This document shows positions 44,372 to 53,473 of a DNA stretch of 64,000 nucleotides, in pieces; position 1 is the first letter of the stretch; each line of letters starts with the position of its first letter. A model generated the notes under the pieces. The model ran no database searches and was not told the origin of the DNA. It saw only the letters and a program-made list of their open reading frames with translations. The DNA is from Marinobacter sp. 1-4A (GTDB lineage: Bacteria > Pseudomonadota > Gammaproteobacteria > Pseudomonadales > Oleiphilaceae): the NCBI RefSeq assembly GCF_016597725.1, contig NZ_VCGY01000002.1, forward strand, positions 620,001-684,000. The letters are read 5' to 3'. Both the position numbers and the translations under genes were made by a program.

Positions 44372-44752
44372 ATGCTCAAACATCAAACGTTCAAATCTCG
44401 CCACCCTCTAATGGCCTCCTCTTTGCTGGCACTGCTTATCATGGCTTTTGCTAGTGCTGCCAGCGCTCAGGGTGACGAGGCCCCACAGCTACAAATGCCT
44501 GACGAGATTGTGGATGTAGACCTAGCCCCAAGCCCAACCTCCGTGCCAACGAGCAGCACCGGAGAGACCACCACGGGCCTATGCGAACAGCCAGAGCATT
44601 GGCTTTATGCAAAAACCTACAAAGAAGGCGAGATGGCAAGCCACGGGGGCAAGGTGTGGAAAGCCATTAAAACCACCAAAGGCGATATGCCGGGGATGAA
44701 CGAGCCGGCTTTCTGGGAGCAGATAAAAAACCACTGTTCCGTGGTTAATTAG
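44372..44752 (+). CDS. Small secreted protein with CBM5/12-like domain
   Basis: 126 residues. A signal peptide ends near ASAASAQ (about 33), followed by a Pro/Ser/Thr-rich linker (about 35-68). A compact domain (about 70-125) has W and Y spacing like chitin-binding CBM5/12 modules: EHWLYAKTYKEGEMASHGGKV then WKAIKTTKGDMPG and FWEQI. Two cysteines (CEQP and NHC) could form a disulfide. It follows the exported deacylase by 53 bases on the same strand and may act with it on an exopolymer. It overlaps the end of the convergent patB-like gene by 8 bases. The domain call is by eye. Confidence 0.6.
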   Translation: MLKHQTFKSRHPLMASSLLALLIMAFASAASAQGDEAPQLQMPDEIVDVDLAPSPTSVPTSSTGETTTGLCEQPEHWLYAKTYKEGEMASHGGKVWKAIKTTKGDMPGMNEPAFWEQIKNHCSVVN

Positions 44753-45938
44753 CAGCGTTGCGATCCTGTAACGCCTTCTCGATGCGTTGCAGCACCTCGG
44801 CCAGCACCGCTTTGGGACAGCCAATATTGAGACGCATAAAACCACTGCCTTGATCACCGAACGAGATGCCGGGGTTCATGCCCACTCCGGCATCTTGCAC
44901 AAAAAACTGTTTCAACGCGGCATCATCCAGCCCCAAGTTTCGACAATCCAGCCACATGAGATAAGTACCTTCAGGTGAACTGGCTTGAATACCGGGTAGA
45001 CGGGCATTGACCGTTGCCAGCACAAAATCACGGTTTTTCTGCAAATAGGCCATCAAATCGTTCAGCCAAGGTCCACCGTGGCGGTAACCCGCCTCAAACC
45101 CAGCAATGCTAAACGGATTGCACTGGGGCAAGTGCATGGAGTCGAATACGGCCTTCATGGCATTACGCCGATTCTTATCCGGAATGACCAGCGCAGATAA
45201 CCCAAGCCCCGGTATGTTAAAGCTTTTGCTTGGGGCTACGGCCGTAACAAGTGCGTCATCAGGTCGAGCGAGCGTTGCCAGCATCCGGTGCCTAGGCTTG
45301 TCGGCAAAGGTTAGGTCGCAGTGAATTTCATCGGAAATCACTATCAAATCATGTCGGCGGGCAATGTCCAGAACTGCCTCCAACTCCTGCTCTGACCAAA
45401 TTCGCCCAACCGGGTTATGGGGTGAACACAGCATCAGTAAACGGGCATCGGCGCGCGCTGCGCAGATTTCCAAATGGTCCAGATCCATCCGGTAATGCCC
45501 GGTTTGCTCATCGCGTATCAAGGGGTTTTCAATAAGAGCCCGGCCACTTAAACGCACAGAACTGAAAAACGGCGGATACACCGGTGGCTGAACAATCACA
45601 CCCTCGCCCGGTCGAGCGTAAGCCATGCACGCCGCATGCAAAGAGGGTACAACACCGGGCGCCATCAAAATCCATTCGCGCTGAATTTTCCAGCTATGCC
45701 GCTCACTAAACCAATCCACTATTGATTGGTACACGCTTTCGGGGAATAGGGTATAGCCGTAAACCGGGTGCGCCGCGCGCTCCGACAACGCCTTGGTTAT
45801 GGCCGCTGGCACAGGGAAATCCATGTCTGCCACCCAAGCCGGTATCACGTCCTCACGACCAAACACGGCCTTGCGGGCATCAAATTTTACCGAACGGGTG
45901 TTCTCGCGATTAAGCGGTTGATCAAACGGGACTGTCAC
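44745..45938 (-). CDS. PLP-dependent cystathionine beta-lyase, PatB/MalY type
   Basis: 397 residues from the GTG at 45938; TGGAG lies 7 bases upstream and the family begins FDxPxNRxxTxSVKxD, here FDQPLNRENTRSVKFD. Upstream in-frame ATGs up to 46013 are less likely. Fold-type I aminotransferase features are PAWVADMDFPVP, LCSPHNPVGRIW, ISDEIHCDLTF and the PLP lysine in VAPSKSFNIPGL. It cleaves the C-S bond of cystathionine or cysteine conjugates. It is divergent from the AEC transporter, which could move a related compound. Confidence 0.9.
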   Translation of the reverse strand: MTVPFDQPLNRENTRSVKFDARKAVFGREDVIPAWVADMDFPVPAAITKALSERAAHPVYGYTLFPESVYQSIVDWFSERHSWKIQREWILMAPGVVPSLHAACMAYARPGEGVIVQPPVYPPFFSSVRLSGRALIENPLIRDEQTGHYRMDLDHLEICAARADARLLMLCSPHNPVGRIWSEQELEAVLDIARRHDLIVISDEIHCDLTFADKPRHRMLATLARPDDALVTAVAPSKSFNIPGLGLSALVIPDKNRRNAMKAVFDSMHLPQCNPFSIAGFEAGYRHGGPWLNDLMAYLQKNRDFVLATVNARLPGIQASSPEGTYLMWLDCRNLGLDDAALKQFFVQDAGVGMNPGISFGDQGSGFMRLNIGCPKAVLAEVLQRIEKALQDRNAAN

Positions 45939-46145
45939 TGGCGAACTCCACAACCGGTTAGCAATTAAATAGTTCGGCTTATTGTGAGTGGCTACCGCCA
46001 CCATCGCAACCAAGGTGTCCTGTTCTGAGCCGGCGCATTCTGCTTTGGTCGAGTTCAGTGCAATAATGCTTGCGGTAGTACCGAAATGCTTGCGAACCTA
46101 ACCGTTTATCTGCACACCATCACCCCGCGCCCGTTGGAGCTTTTA

Positions 46146-47033
46146 ATGATTGGCCAGATTCTTTCTACCTTGCTGCCGGTATTTCTTATTGCTGGTTGCG
46201 GCGCCCTTTACGGTCGGTTTCGCACCCCGGATATTCGGGGGCTGAACGTACTGAACATGGAACTGTTTGTTCCCATGTTGGTTTTTGCAGTGCTGGCCGA
46301 CCAGCAGGCACCGCTACAGGACTACGCCGGACTTGCACTTGCGGCAACGGTTGTCGTTCTAGGCTCGGGAATTGTGCTATACCCACTGGCGCGGGCTCTC
46401 AACCTGAATCTAAAAACTTTTCTGCCGCCGATGATGTTCAACAACTCCGGCAACATGGGTATTCCGTTGTTGGTTCTGGCCTTCGGCGAAGCGGCTTTGC
46501 CAGCCGCGATTGTGCTGTTTATTGTGGAAATGCTGCTGCACTTCTCCGTGGGGCTATACATGCTAGACCCACACACGTCCATTTTACAGCGCCTGAGACT
46601 GCCCATTGTGTTTGCCAGTATCGCAGGGCTGGCGGTGAACATTGGCGGCATTGCTCTACCCGGTTGGCTGTTACACTCCCTGAATATGCTCGGCGAAATC
46701 TGCATACCACTCATGCTGTTTACGCTGGGCGTGCGCATGCTGGATATCGACTTTAGCGACTGGAAACTGGGTATGCTCGGCGCCATTGCCTGCCCGGTCA
46801 GTGGGTTGCTGCTGGCGTGGCCCATGATTGCACTGCTTGATCTACCCGGCCTGCAAATCGCTTCTCTTTGGGTGTTCGCCGCCCTGCCCCCTGCGGTGCT
46901 CAATTACATGGTGGCAGAGCAATACCAACAAGAGCCCCATAAGGTGGCTTCTCTCGTACTAATAAGTAATCTTGGCAGCCTTATTGTTATGCCGATTGTG
47001 CTCGGGTTGGTTTTTGCTGCCGGTTATATCTGA
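46146..47033 (+). CDS. AEC (auxin efflux carrier) family transporter
   Basis: 295 residues from the ATG at 46146, with TTGGAG eight bases upstream; an earlier in-frame ATG at 46086 would add a non-hydrophobic leader. About ten hydrophobic helices are visible; the NNSGNMGIPLLVLAFGE segment in the middle is characteristic of the family. Bacterial members export malonate, amino acids or aromatic acids. The UbiA-family gene follows after 11 bases, so they probably share a transcript although no common pathway is evident. Confidence 0.9.
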   Translation: MIGQILSTLLPVFLIAGCGALYGRFRTPDIRGLNVLNMELFVPMLVFAVLADQQAPLQDYAGLALAATVVVLGSGIVLYPLARALNLNLKTFLPPMMFNNSGNMGIPLLVLAFGEAALPAAIVLFIVEMLLHFSVGLYMLDPHTSILQRLRLPIVFASIAGLAVNIGGIALPGWLLHSLNMLGEICIPLMLFTLGVRMLDIDFSDWKLGMLGAIACPVSGLLLAWPMIALLDLPGLQIASLWVFAALPPAVLNYMVAEQYQQEPHKVASLVLISNLGSLIVMPIVLGLVFAAGYI

Positions 47034-47044
47034 GGAAATAACGA

Positions 47045-47935
47045 ATGTCTGAAACTGTTGCGGTGTTGCGCGCCTCCCGCCCTAACTTTCTAATTCTTGC
47101 GCCTTTATGCGTTGGGCTGGGCGTTGCAGCGGCCTGGCAACAGGGTTCGCCACCGGCATTGCTGGATACACTGCTGGTCTTTGTTGGCGCACTGCTGGCC
47201 CACGCGGCGGTAAATCTGCTCAACGAATATGAGGATTTTGTCTCCGGGCTCGACCTGATTACCTCCCGCACACCCTTCTCCGGTGGCAGCGGAGCACTCC
47301 CGGAGACTCCCGGCGCGGCAAAGCGCGTGTTGGTAGCTGCCCTCGGCACTCTGGCCTTGGTTGTCCTCATCGGCCTGTATTTTCTCTGCCAGCGCGGGCT
47401 TCCCATGTTGGTTTTGGGCACTGCCGGTGTTGTACTTGTGCTTACCTACACCCGTTGGATTACCCGCTCCCCTTTGTTGTGCCTTTTTGCCCCGGGAATG
47501 GGTTTCGGGCCGGTCATGATTTTAGGCACTCTGGTGGCACTAGGGGCTAGGCTTGATGCCACGGCCATCACCGTATCGGTGACCATCCTTTTGCTGGTGA
47601 GCGAACTGCTGCTTATCAATCAGATACCCGATGCCGAGGCCGATCGCAAAATAGGCCGTCGCCACTTGGTTATTACCCTTGGCACCCGTGCCGCTGCCCG
47701 TCTGGTATCTGCATTGTTCCTCTCGGGGTATGCTGTTTTGGTAGTGGGGATAGTCACCGGCTGGCTGCCACTGCCGTCTATACTGTCATTAGCAACCGCA
47801 CCCTTTGCACTTTGGCTGGTTTGGAAGCTTCCGGGCGCACTCAACCAACCGGATTCGCTCAACACACTGCTGGGCACCAATGTGGCCATCCTTCTAGCCA
47901 CCTTGGCCCTGCTGATTGTTGGTTTGAGCCTCTAA
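47045..47935 (+). CDS. UbiA-family prenyltransferase
   Basis: 296 residues, nine hydrophobic helices. The two Asp-rich motifs are NLLNEYEDFVSGLD (first) and NQIPDAEADRKIGRR (second), which bind the Mg-prenyl diphosphate. The set resembles MenA (1,4-dihydroxy-2-naphthoate prenyltransferase), but a menaquinone pathway is not evident in the window, so the acceptor is left open. It starts 11 bases after the AEC gene. The following 128 bases precede fadE and hold its promoter. Confidence 0.82.
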   Translation: MSETVAVLRASRPNFLILAPLCVGLGVAAAWQQGSPPALLDTLLVFVGALLAHAAVNLLNEYEDFVSGLDLITSRTPFSGGSGALPETPGAAKRVLVAALGTLALVVLIGLYFLCQRGLPMLVLGTAGVVLVLTYTRWITRSPLLCLFAPGMGFGPVMILGTLVALGARLDATAITVSVTILLLVSELLLINQIPDAEADRKIGRRHLVITLGTRAAARLVSALFLSGYAVLVVGIVTGWLPLPSILSLATAPFALWLVWKLPGALNQPDSLNTLLGTNVAILLATLALLIVGLSL

Positions 47936-48063
47936 GCTAACGCAATGGCAATCTATGCGCTGCGGCATTGTCCTTGCAAGTAAAGCGACTTTGACCGAAG
48001 GTTATTTAGAGGTTCTTTAACCCCGAAATTTTCTAATTTCATTCACGATACGGAGGTCTACCC

Positions 48064-50565
48064 ATGAGTGTACTTTTACTGCTCATTAGTGCCCTGATTC
48101 TGATTTATGTGGGAATTGGCGGCACCACCGCCGCTGTGGTGATGTCCATCGCAACCCTGATTGGGGTGTTTCAGGATGAATGGCACATTGCCAGTGTTCT
48201 GTTTGGCGGTCTTTTTTTAGCTTTGGCCCTGATTCTGGTTATTCCAAGCGAGTTGCGCCTCGACAAATTTAGCCGCCCCCTGCTGGGCTGGGTTCGCAGC
48301 CGCCTTCCGAAGCTCTCCTCCACAGAAGAAGAAGCACTGAAATCCGGCTCTGTAGACTGGGACGGCGAACTGTTTTCCGGCAAGCCAGAGTGGTCCAAAC
48401 TACTGGATGCCAGACCTGCGCACCTAACAAGCGAAGAGCAGGCGTTTCTCGATGGCCCGGTAGAAAAACTCTGCGCCATGCTGGACGACTGGAAAATCAC
48501 CCACGAACACTACGACCTGCCGGAAAAAGCCTGGAAGTTTATCCGTGAAAACGGCTTTTTCGGCTTGGTGATTCCGAAAGAAGACGGCGGTATGGGATTC
48601 TCCAACACGGCCCACTCGGAAATCGTGATGAAGATTTCTACCCGCAGTGTGTCTGCGGCCGTTACCGTTATGGTTCCAAACTCCCTCGGCCCGGGTGAGT
48701 TGTTGATGCACTACGGCACCGATGAGCAGAAAAAACACTACCTGCCCCGTTTGGCAGGCGGTGAAGAAATCCCCTGCTTTGCCCTGACCTCGCCGATTGC
48801 TGGCTCTGATGCGGGCGCCATTCCCGATAAAGGCATCGTGTGCAAAGGCCAATGGAACGGCAAAGAAGTCTTGGGCTTGAAAGTCACCTGGAACAAGCGC
48901 TATATCACCTTAGCTCCAGTTGCTACGCTGATTGGCCTAGCCATCAAGGTTTACGATCCCGAAAGCCTGCTGGGCGAGAACGCCGACATAGGCGTAACCT
49001 GCGTTCTGGTTCCCCGTGATACGGAAGGCGTACACGCAGGCGCTCGCCACCTGCCGATGAATACCGTATTCATGAACGGGCCCACCTGGGGCACAGAGGT
49101 GTTTATCCCCATGGATCAGGTTATCGGTGGTCAGGAAATGCTCGGTAAAGGCTGGACCATGCTGCTGGAGTGCCTGTCCATTGGCCGCTCCATTTCCCTG
49201 CCCGCTTTGGGTACCGGGGCCGGTAAGGTTGCCAGCCTGGCAACCGGCTCCTACGCCTATACGCGCGAGCAGTTCGGTCGCTCCATCAGTCAATTTGAGG
49301 GTGTTCAGGAAGCTCTGGAGCCTATCGCAGGCTACACCTACATGATGGATGCAGCTCGCTTGCTCACCTCCGGCATGCTAGACCGAGGCGTTCGGCCAGC
49401 CGTGCCCTCGGCACTTCTGAAGTACCGCAATACCGATCTAATGCGCATAGTAATCAACCACGCCATGGACGTAGTCGCAGGCCGTGGCGTCATTACCGGC
49501 CCCCGCAACTTTATGGCCCGCGCCTACAATGCGGTGCCCATCGGTATTACGGTGGAGGGTGCAAACATTCTGACCCGCAGCCTGATGGTGTTTGGCCAGG
49601 GCGCCATTCGCTGTCATCCGTTTATCGTTGAAGAAATTGCCGCCGCCGGTATGGAAGACGAAGATCAGGCCGCGAAAAAATTCGACAGTATCTTCTACCG
49701 CCACCTGGCCCACACCACGCGGAATGCTCTGCGGGCTCTGGTTCTAGGCCTTACCGGTGGTTTGCTTGAATCGGTTCCCGCACAGGGCAATATCAAGTCA
49801 TCTTACCGCCAGCTGGCGCGCTTTTCAGCCGCATTTGCGTTGATGACCGATGTCACTCTGCTCTCCGTAGGCGGAGGCCTTAAAGCCAAGCAACGCCTCT
49901 CTGGGCGAATGGCAGACTGCCTCGTGCAGTTGTACTACGCGTCTGCAGTTATCAAACAGTGGCACGAAGAAGGCTACCCGGATGACCAACTCCCGGTGGT
50001 GGAGTGGTGCCTGCAAACCTGCCTGCGCGACCTGCAAGACTCCATGCGCGAAGCGATTATCAACTTCCCGGTACCGGCTCTGCGCTGGCCGCTGCGCCTG
50101 CTGGTGTTCCCGTTGGGTGCCACAGGCCTTAACGGGCCAGACGACAAGCTGGGCACCCGCGTAGCCGCTAGTATTGTTAAGGACACCCCACTACGCCAGC
50201 GCATCAGCCGAGGTGCCTACACCACCATGGACCCGGAGGATTCTCTGGGACGGGTTTTGAATGCCTACAAACTGGCAAACGAAACTGCCGACATGCGCAG
50301 CCGCCTTCACGACGCTATTCGCAATCGTGATGAAAACGACCTCGACGGTATCGCATTGTTGATGGGCCACCAGCGTAAAGAACTGGTGGACTGGGCTTGC
50401 GCCGAGGGCGTTGTGAAAGCCGATGAGTGCGAAAAACTTGAAGAAGCACTAACGGCTTTGTATGACGTTATCCGGGTAGATGCGTTTGATGAAGAGGGCC
50501 TGAAGGCGCTGTCTCGATGCGCCAAAGGTAAACGCAAAGTGGTTGAAAGGCCTGCAGCAGAGTAG
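48064..50565 (+). CDS. fadE: Acyl-CoA dehydrogenase FadE
   Basis: 833 residues, the long FadE form (E. coli 814). Two N-terminal hydrophobic helices (about 1-60) anchor it to the membrane. The acyl-CoA dehydrogenase domain contains GFFGLVIPKEDGGMGFS, CFALTSPIAGSDAG (flavin region), GRSISLPALGTGAGK and AGRGVITGPRNFMARAY. A C-terminal DUF1974 extension spans about 520-800. It performs the first oxidation of fatty-acid beta-oxidation. It ends in a convergent terminator shared with the PLP gene. Confidence 0.96.
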   Translation: MSVLLLLISALILIYVGIGGTTAAVVMSIATLIGVFQDEWHIASVLFGGLFLALALILVIPSELRLDKFSRPLLGWVRSRLPKLSSTEEEALKSGSVDWDGELFSGKPEWSKLLDARPAHLTSEEQAFLDGPVEKLCAMLDDWKITHEHYDLPEKAWKFIRENGFFGLVIPKEDGGMGFSNTAHSEIVMKISTRSVSAAVTVMVPNSLGPGELLMHYGTDEQKKHYLPRLAGGEEIPCFALTSPIAGSDAGAIPDKGIVCKGQWNGKEVLGLKVTWNKRYITLAPVATLIGLAIKVYDPESLLGENADIGVTCVLVPRDTEGVHAGARHLPMNTVFMNGPTWGTEVFIPMDQVIGGQEMLGKGWTMLLECLSIGRSISLPALGTGAGKVASLATGSYAYTREQFGRSISQFEGVQEALEPIAGYTYMMDAARLLTSGMLDRGVRPAVPSALLKYRNTDLMRIVINHAMDVVAGRGVITGPRNFMARAYNAVPIGITVEGANILTRSLMVFGQGAIRCHPFIVEEIAAAGMEDEDQAAKKFDSIFYRHLAHTTRNALRALVLGLTGGLLESVPAQGNIKSSYRQLARFSAAFALMTDVTLLSVGGGLKAKQRLSGRMADCLVQLYYASAVIKQWHEEGYPDDQLPVVEWCLQTCLRDLQDSMREAIINFPVPALRWPLRLLVFPLGATGLNGPDDKLGTRVAASIVKDTPLRQRISRGAYTTMDPEDSLGRVLNAYKLANETADMRSRLHDAIRNRDENDLDGIALLMGHQRKELVDWACAEGVVKADECEKLEEALTALYDVIRVDAFDEEGLKALSRCAKGKRKVVERPAAE

Positions 50566-50583
50566 TACAAACTCTGCAGTATT

Positions 50584-50618
50584 GTTGGCGGCCAGTGTTT
50601 CAGGCGCTGGCCGCCAAC
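50584..50618. terminator. Bidirectional hairpin between fadE and the PLP gene
   Basis: GTTGGCGGCCAG (50584-50595) and CTGGCCGCCAAC (50607-50618) form a perfect 12 bp stem with an 11-base loop, located between two convergent stop codons. The T-runs are weak on both sides. Confidence 0.65.
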
Positions 50619-50633
50619 TCTATTATTCGATAG

Positions 50634-51926
50634 CTATGCTCTGGAGCCTTCCTGATACACTGGCCAGTGCTCCACAATCTTGCCCTTCCGCATAGCCAAT
50701 ATATCGCCAAACTGCAGCAACACCGACTCGCTCTGCTGCGGTCGTAAAAACACCTGATCGCCCACTTCCAGCCCCACGCCGGGTGAGGCGTTAACCAACT
50801 CTTGATTGGAACTCCTGCCATACAGGCTGTTGCTCTGTAAGCCTTCTGGCGCGACGAAATCGGCCAGCCAGTTGCCACCATATATAAAATAACTGGCACG
50901 CTGGTTTACATCCCACCATGAGAAGATTTTTGATTTGCCGTCCAGCGCCGGAATATTCACCGGCCCCGTGGATTTCAAAACCGGGCTGGCAATAAATGCC
51001 GCAGGCACGTGATCACTCAATGATGGCAAATCAAAGTGCGTGGGCATCACCATGGCAGAGCCCACCGCCAACTCCGAGCTCAGGGTTTCGGTTTCGTGCA
51101 GTCGATAGCTGGGGCTACCTGCAGTATTGAGTGTAAGACCTTCCAGCCAGAGTGCCGGATATTGCTTTCGGGTGAAATCGACAAAGCCCTGATAGCGCGC
51201 CATTACCTTGCTAAGGAGTGCTTCTGGAGAACCGAGAACCGATGGCAACTCCATGCCGACAAAGGGGTCATAACCCATAAAGCCTGCGAACTCTAAATGC
51301 TCCGAGTTACTTGCAATCAGGCCAAGCAGAGCATCCAACGTGTTGTTATCGGCCACACCACCGCGATGCAGGCCTACGTCCAGCTCAATATTGATCCGGA
51401 ACTTGCTGTTACGCGCTTGCGCTACTTGTAGGTATTCCTGCAACCGCTCGGGAGAATCAATCAGCCATTGAATGCGCGCGGTTGGCTCATCCTGCCCCTG
51501 ATGCTGTTGGTAAAACACCTGAGCCGAGCGGGCTGGCAGCGGCTTACCCAGCAAAATGTCTGCTTTCGGGAAATACTCGGCAGTCTGGTTCAAAAAAGGC
51601 TGGTGGAAGGACATCAGTTTGTCTGTGCCTGTGCGGCTAACAATGTACTGCAACAGGCCCCGGCAAGGCAGTGATTTTTCAACCAGACGCAAGGCTTTGC
51701 CACTGCGTTGCACAGAGGCAGTCACCACATCAATGTTGTGATCAAGCCGATCGAGATCTACCAGCAAAACCGGCCGCATAGGCCCGGTGCTTTTGAGCTC
51801 TGCGTTCAGGGCTTGAAAATAGGCCGTGTAAGGCCTGCCTTTGTCTTCAGGGCGCAACCACGCAGCACTGGCCAGCATAGCGGCACCACCCAGCAGACCG
51901 GTGAACAGAAAACCACGACGATTCAC
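50634..51926 (-). CDS. Exported DSD1-like PLP enzyme (alanine racemase fold, type III)
   Basis: 430 residues. A twin-arginine-type leader (MNRRGFLFTGLLGGAAMLA) precedes a fold-type III PLP barrel. Features are VLLVDLDRLDHNIDVV, the presumed PLP Lys in LRLVEKSLPCRG, INIELDVGLHRGGV, FAGFMGYDPFVG and a C-terminal beta domain with metal-site-like residues. The closest known families are D-threonine aldolase and D-3-hydroxyaspartate dehydratase (DSD1). Export of a folded PLP enzyme by Tat is unusual. It is 37 bases downstream of another Tat-type enzyme gene and probably co-transcribed. The substrate is unknown. Confidence 0.82.
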   Translation of the reverse strand: MNRRGFLFTGLLGGAAMLASAAWLRPEDKGRPYTAYFQALNAELKSTGPMRPVLLVDLDRLDHNIDVVTASVQRSGKALRLVEKSLPCRGLLQYIVSRTGTDKLMSFHQPFLNQTAEYFPKADILLGKPLPARSAQVFYQQHQGQDEPTARIQWLIDSPERLQEYLQVAQARNSKFRINIELDVGLHRGGVADNNTLDALLGLIASNSEHLEFAGFMGYDPFVGMELPSVLGSPEALLSKVMARYQGFVDFTRKQYPALWLEGLTLNTAGSPSYRLHETETLSSELAVGSAMVMPTHFDLPSLSDHVPAAFIASPVLKSTGPVNIPALDGKSKIFSWWDVNQRASYFIYGGNWLADFVAPEGLQSNSLYGRSSNQELVNASPGVGLEVGDQVFLRPQQSESVLLQFGDILAMRKGKIVEHWPVYQEGSRA

Positions 51927-51963
51927 GATACTCTCTCCCTAAAGGCCTCCTTCAAAACCTCCC

Positions 51964-53349
51964 TCACGCCCCCATAATTTTGCGTAAGTGGCCGTTCAAA
52001 AATCGCCCCTGCGGGTCCAGGTTCTGCCGTAGCCCGGTAAACTCGCTCCATTGGGGGTAAAGTTGTTTCAGGTGTCGCGAATTCAACGTGTGCAGCTTGC
52101 CCCAATGGGGTCTGCCGTTGTACTTCCAGAAGACCGGCTCTATGGCCGCAAAAAAGTTGTGGTAATCCATGCTGTAATGCTGATGCACTGAAATAGCACA
52201 ACTATCTCGCCCTTGAAACATGCTCAATGGCGCATCGTCAGCCTTCACATAGCGATATTCAATGGGAAACCAGGTGGACAGGTTGTTGCGCTCGATCAGC
52301 TGCAAAATTTCTCTCAGGCAGGCTGGGCCCTGCTCTGCAGGCACGGAGTATTCCATTTCGTTAAAGCGCACGGAGCGCACGTTGGAATAGATCTCGTAGG
52401 ACTCGCCAATGCGCTCATCAAAGGTCGCAAAGTGCTGGAGGTTGTTCAGCAAAAAACGTCGGGCCGCCGGGAAGTCACTGCCGTATTTGTCGAGCTTTTC
52501 CAACAGGGTGACAAATTCATTGCCGCCACTTTCCGCCTTGTTTACCGGGGGAGTGGCGGGCTCGTCGGTTTCGTTCAATGCAACCGCCAAAGCGTAGTCA
52601 GAGTGGGTAATCACCAGCATTTCCCAGTGCTGGTTTTCGGAAACATGCTTGTCTATATCCGCCAGCAAGTCTTCTGTTTTGGCGACCCACATGTTTTCCC
52701 GCAGGCGGTACGCAGGCCGGTTTTGCAGGGTTAGCCGGGTGATAACTCCCAATGCACCCATAGATACTTTGGCAGCATTGAAAATTTCAGGGTTACGGCT
52801 AGCGTCGCAATCCAGCACCTCTCCGCCCGCCGTCACTAGCTGCAAACCCGCTACATAGCTGGAATAGGAGCCATAATTGATGCCTGTGCCATGGGTGGAT
52901 GTAGCAACAGCACCGCCCAGAGTCTGGTGATCAATATCCGCCATATTGATAAAGCCCTGACCCACTTCATTCAATGCCATGCCCATAAGCGCCATGGAAG
53001 TACCGGCTCCAAACTCTGCCTGATGGGTTGCCGAATCATGGCTAAGCATTCCGCTGAAATAACCCAGAGAAAGCAGCGTGTCATCGGTTGGCACCAGCGG
53101 GCTGAACGAGTGGCCTGCGCCAACCGGGCGAATGGTGCCGGTGCTGTTGGCAATGATGCTCACCAACTCATCCAGACTTTTTGGCGTTAATTGATGCGCT
53201 GGCAAACAGCTCTGCGCACCGGACCAGTTACGCCATGGGCTCATGCGTTCCGGGTTCAGCGCCTGTGCGAGCGCAACCGGGCTGGCAAAGGCGCCCAGAG
53301 CTCCAAGGGCACCAGCGACTTGTAAAAATTGGCGACGATCTAACGACAT
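51964..53349 (-). CDS. Exported FAD-linked sugar-lactone oxidase-like enzyme
   Basis: 461 residues from the ATG at 53349; a longer frame is rejected because MSLDRRQFLQVAGALGALGA is a Tat-type leader ending near ALAQA. The VAO-type FAD domain has IRPVGAGHSFSPL, whose His may bind FAD covalently, GGAVATSTHGTGINYGSYSS and SMGALGVITRLTLQ. The C-terminal D-arabinono-1,4-lactone oxidase domain ends with GRPHWGKLHTLNSRHL. It would oxidise a lactone or polyol in the periplasm and pass electrons to oxygen or quinone. It is paired with the exported PLP enzyme and lies downstream of a LysR gene. Confidence 0.87.
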   Translation of the reverse strand: MSLDRRQFLQVAGALGALGAFASPVALAQALNPERMSPWRNWSGAQSCLPAHQLTPKSLDELVSIIANSTGTIRPVGAGHSFSPLVPTDDTLLSLGYFSGMLSHDSATHQAEFGAGTSMALMGMALNEVGQGFINMADIDHQTLGGAVATSTHGTGINYGSYSSYVAGLQLVTAGGEVLDCDASRNPEIFNAAKVSMGALGVITRLTLQNRPAYRLRENMWVAKTEDLLADIDKHVSENQHWEMLVITHSDYALAVALNETDEPATPPVNKAESGGNEFVTLLEKLDKYGSDFPAARRFLLNNLQHFATFDERIGESYEIYSNVRSVRFNEMEYSVPAEQGPACLREILQLIERNNLSTWFPIEYRYVKADDAPLSMFQGRDSCAISVHQHYSMDYHNFFAAIEPVFWKYNGRPHWGKLHTLNSRHLKQLYPQWSEFTGLRQNLDPQGRFLNGHLRKIMGA

Positions 53350-53473
53350 GTGGATTCCTTGCACACTGCACTTTCTGGCAGCTATGTTGTTCTTGATACA
53401 AGGATACCGGCTACACAACGATTGTTTGAGAGTACTAGCGCTCATAAATCGGATTGAGTGCCGACGATTGACA

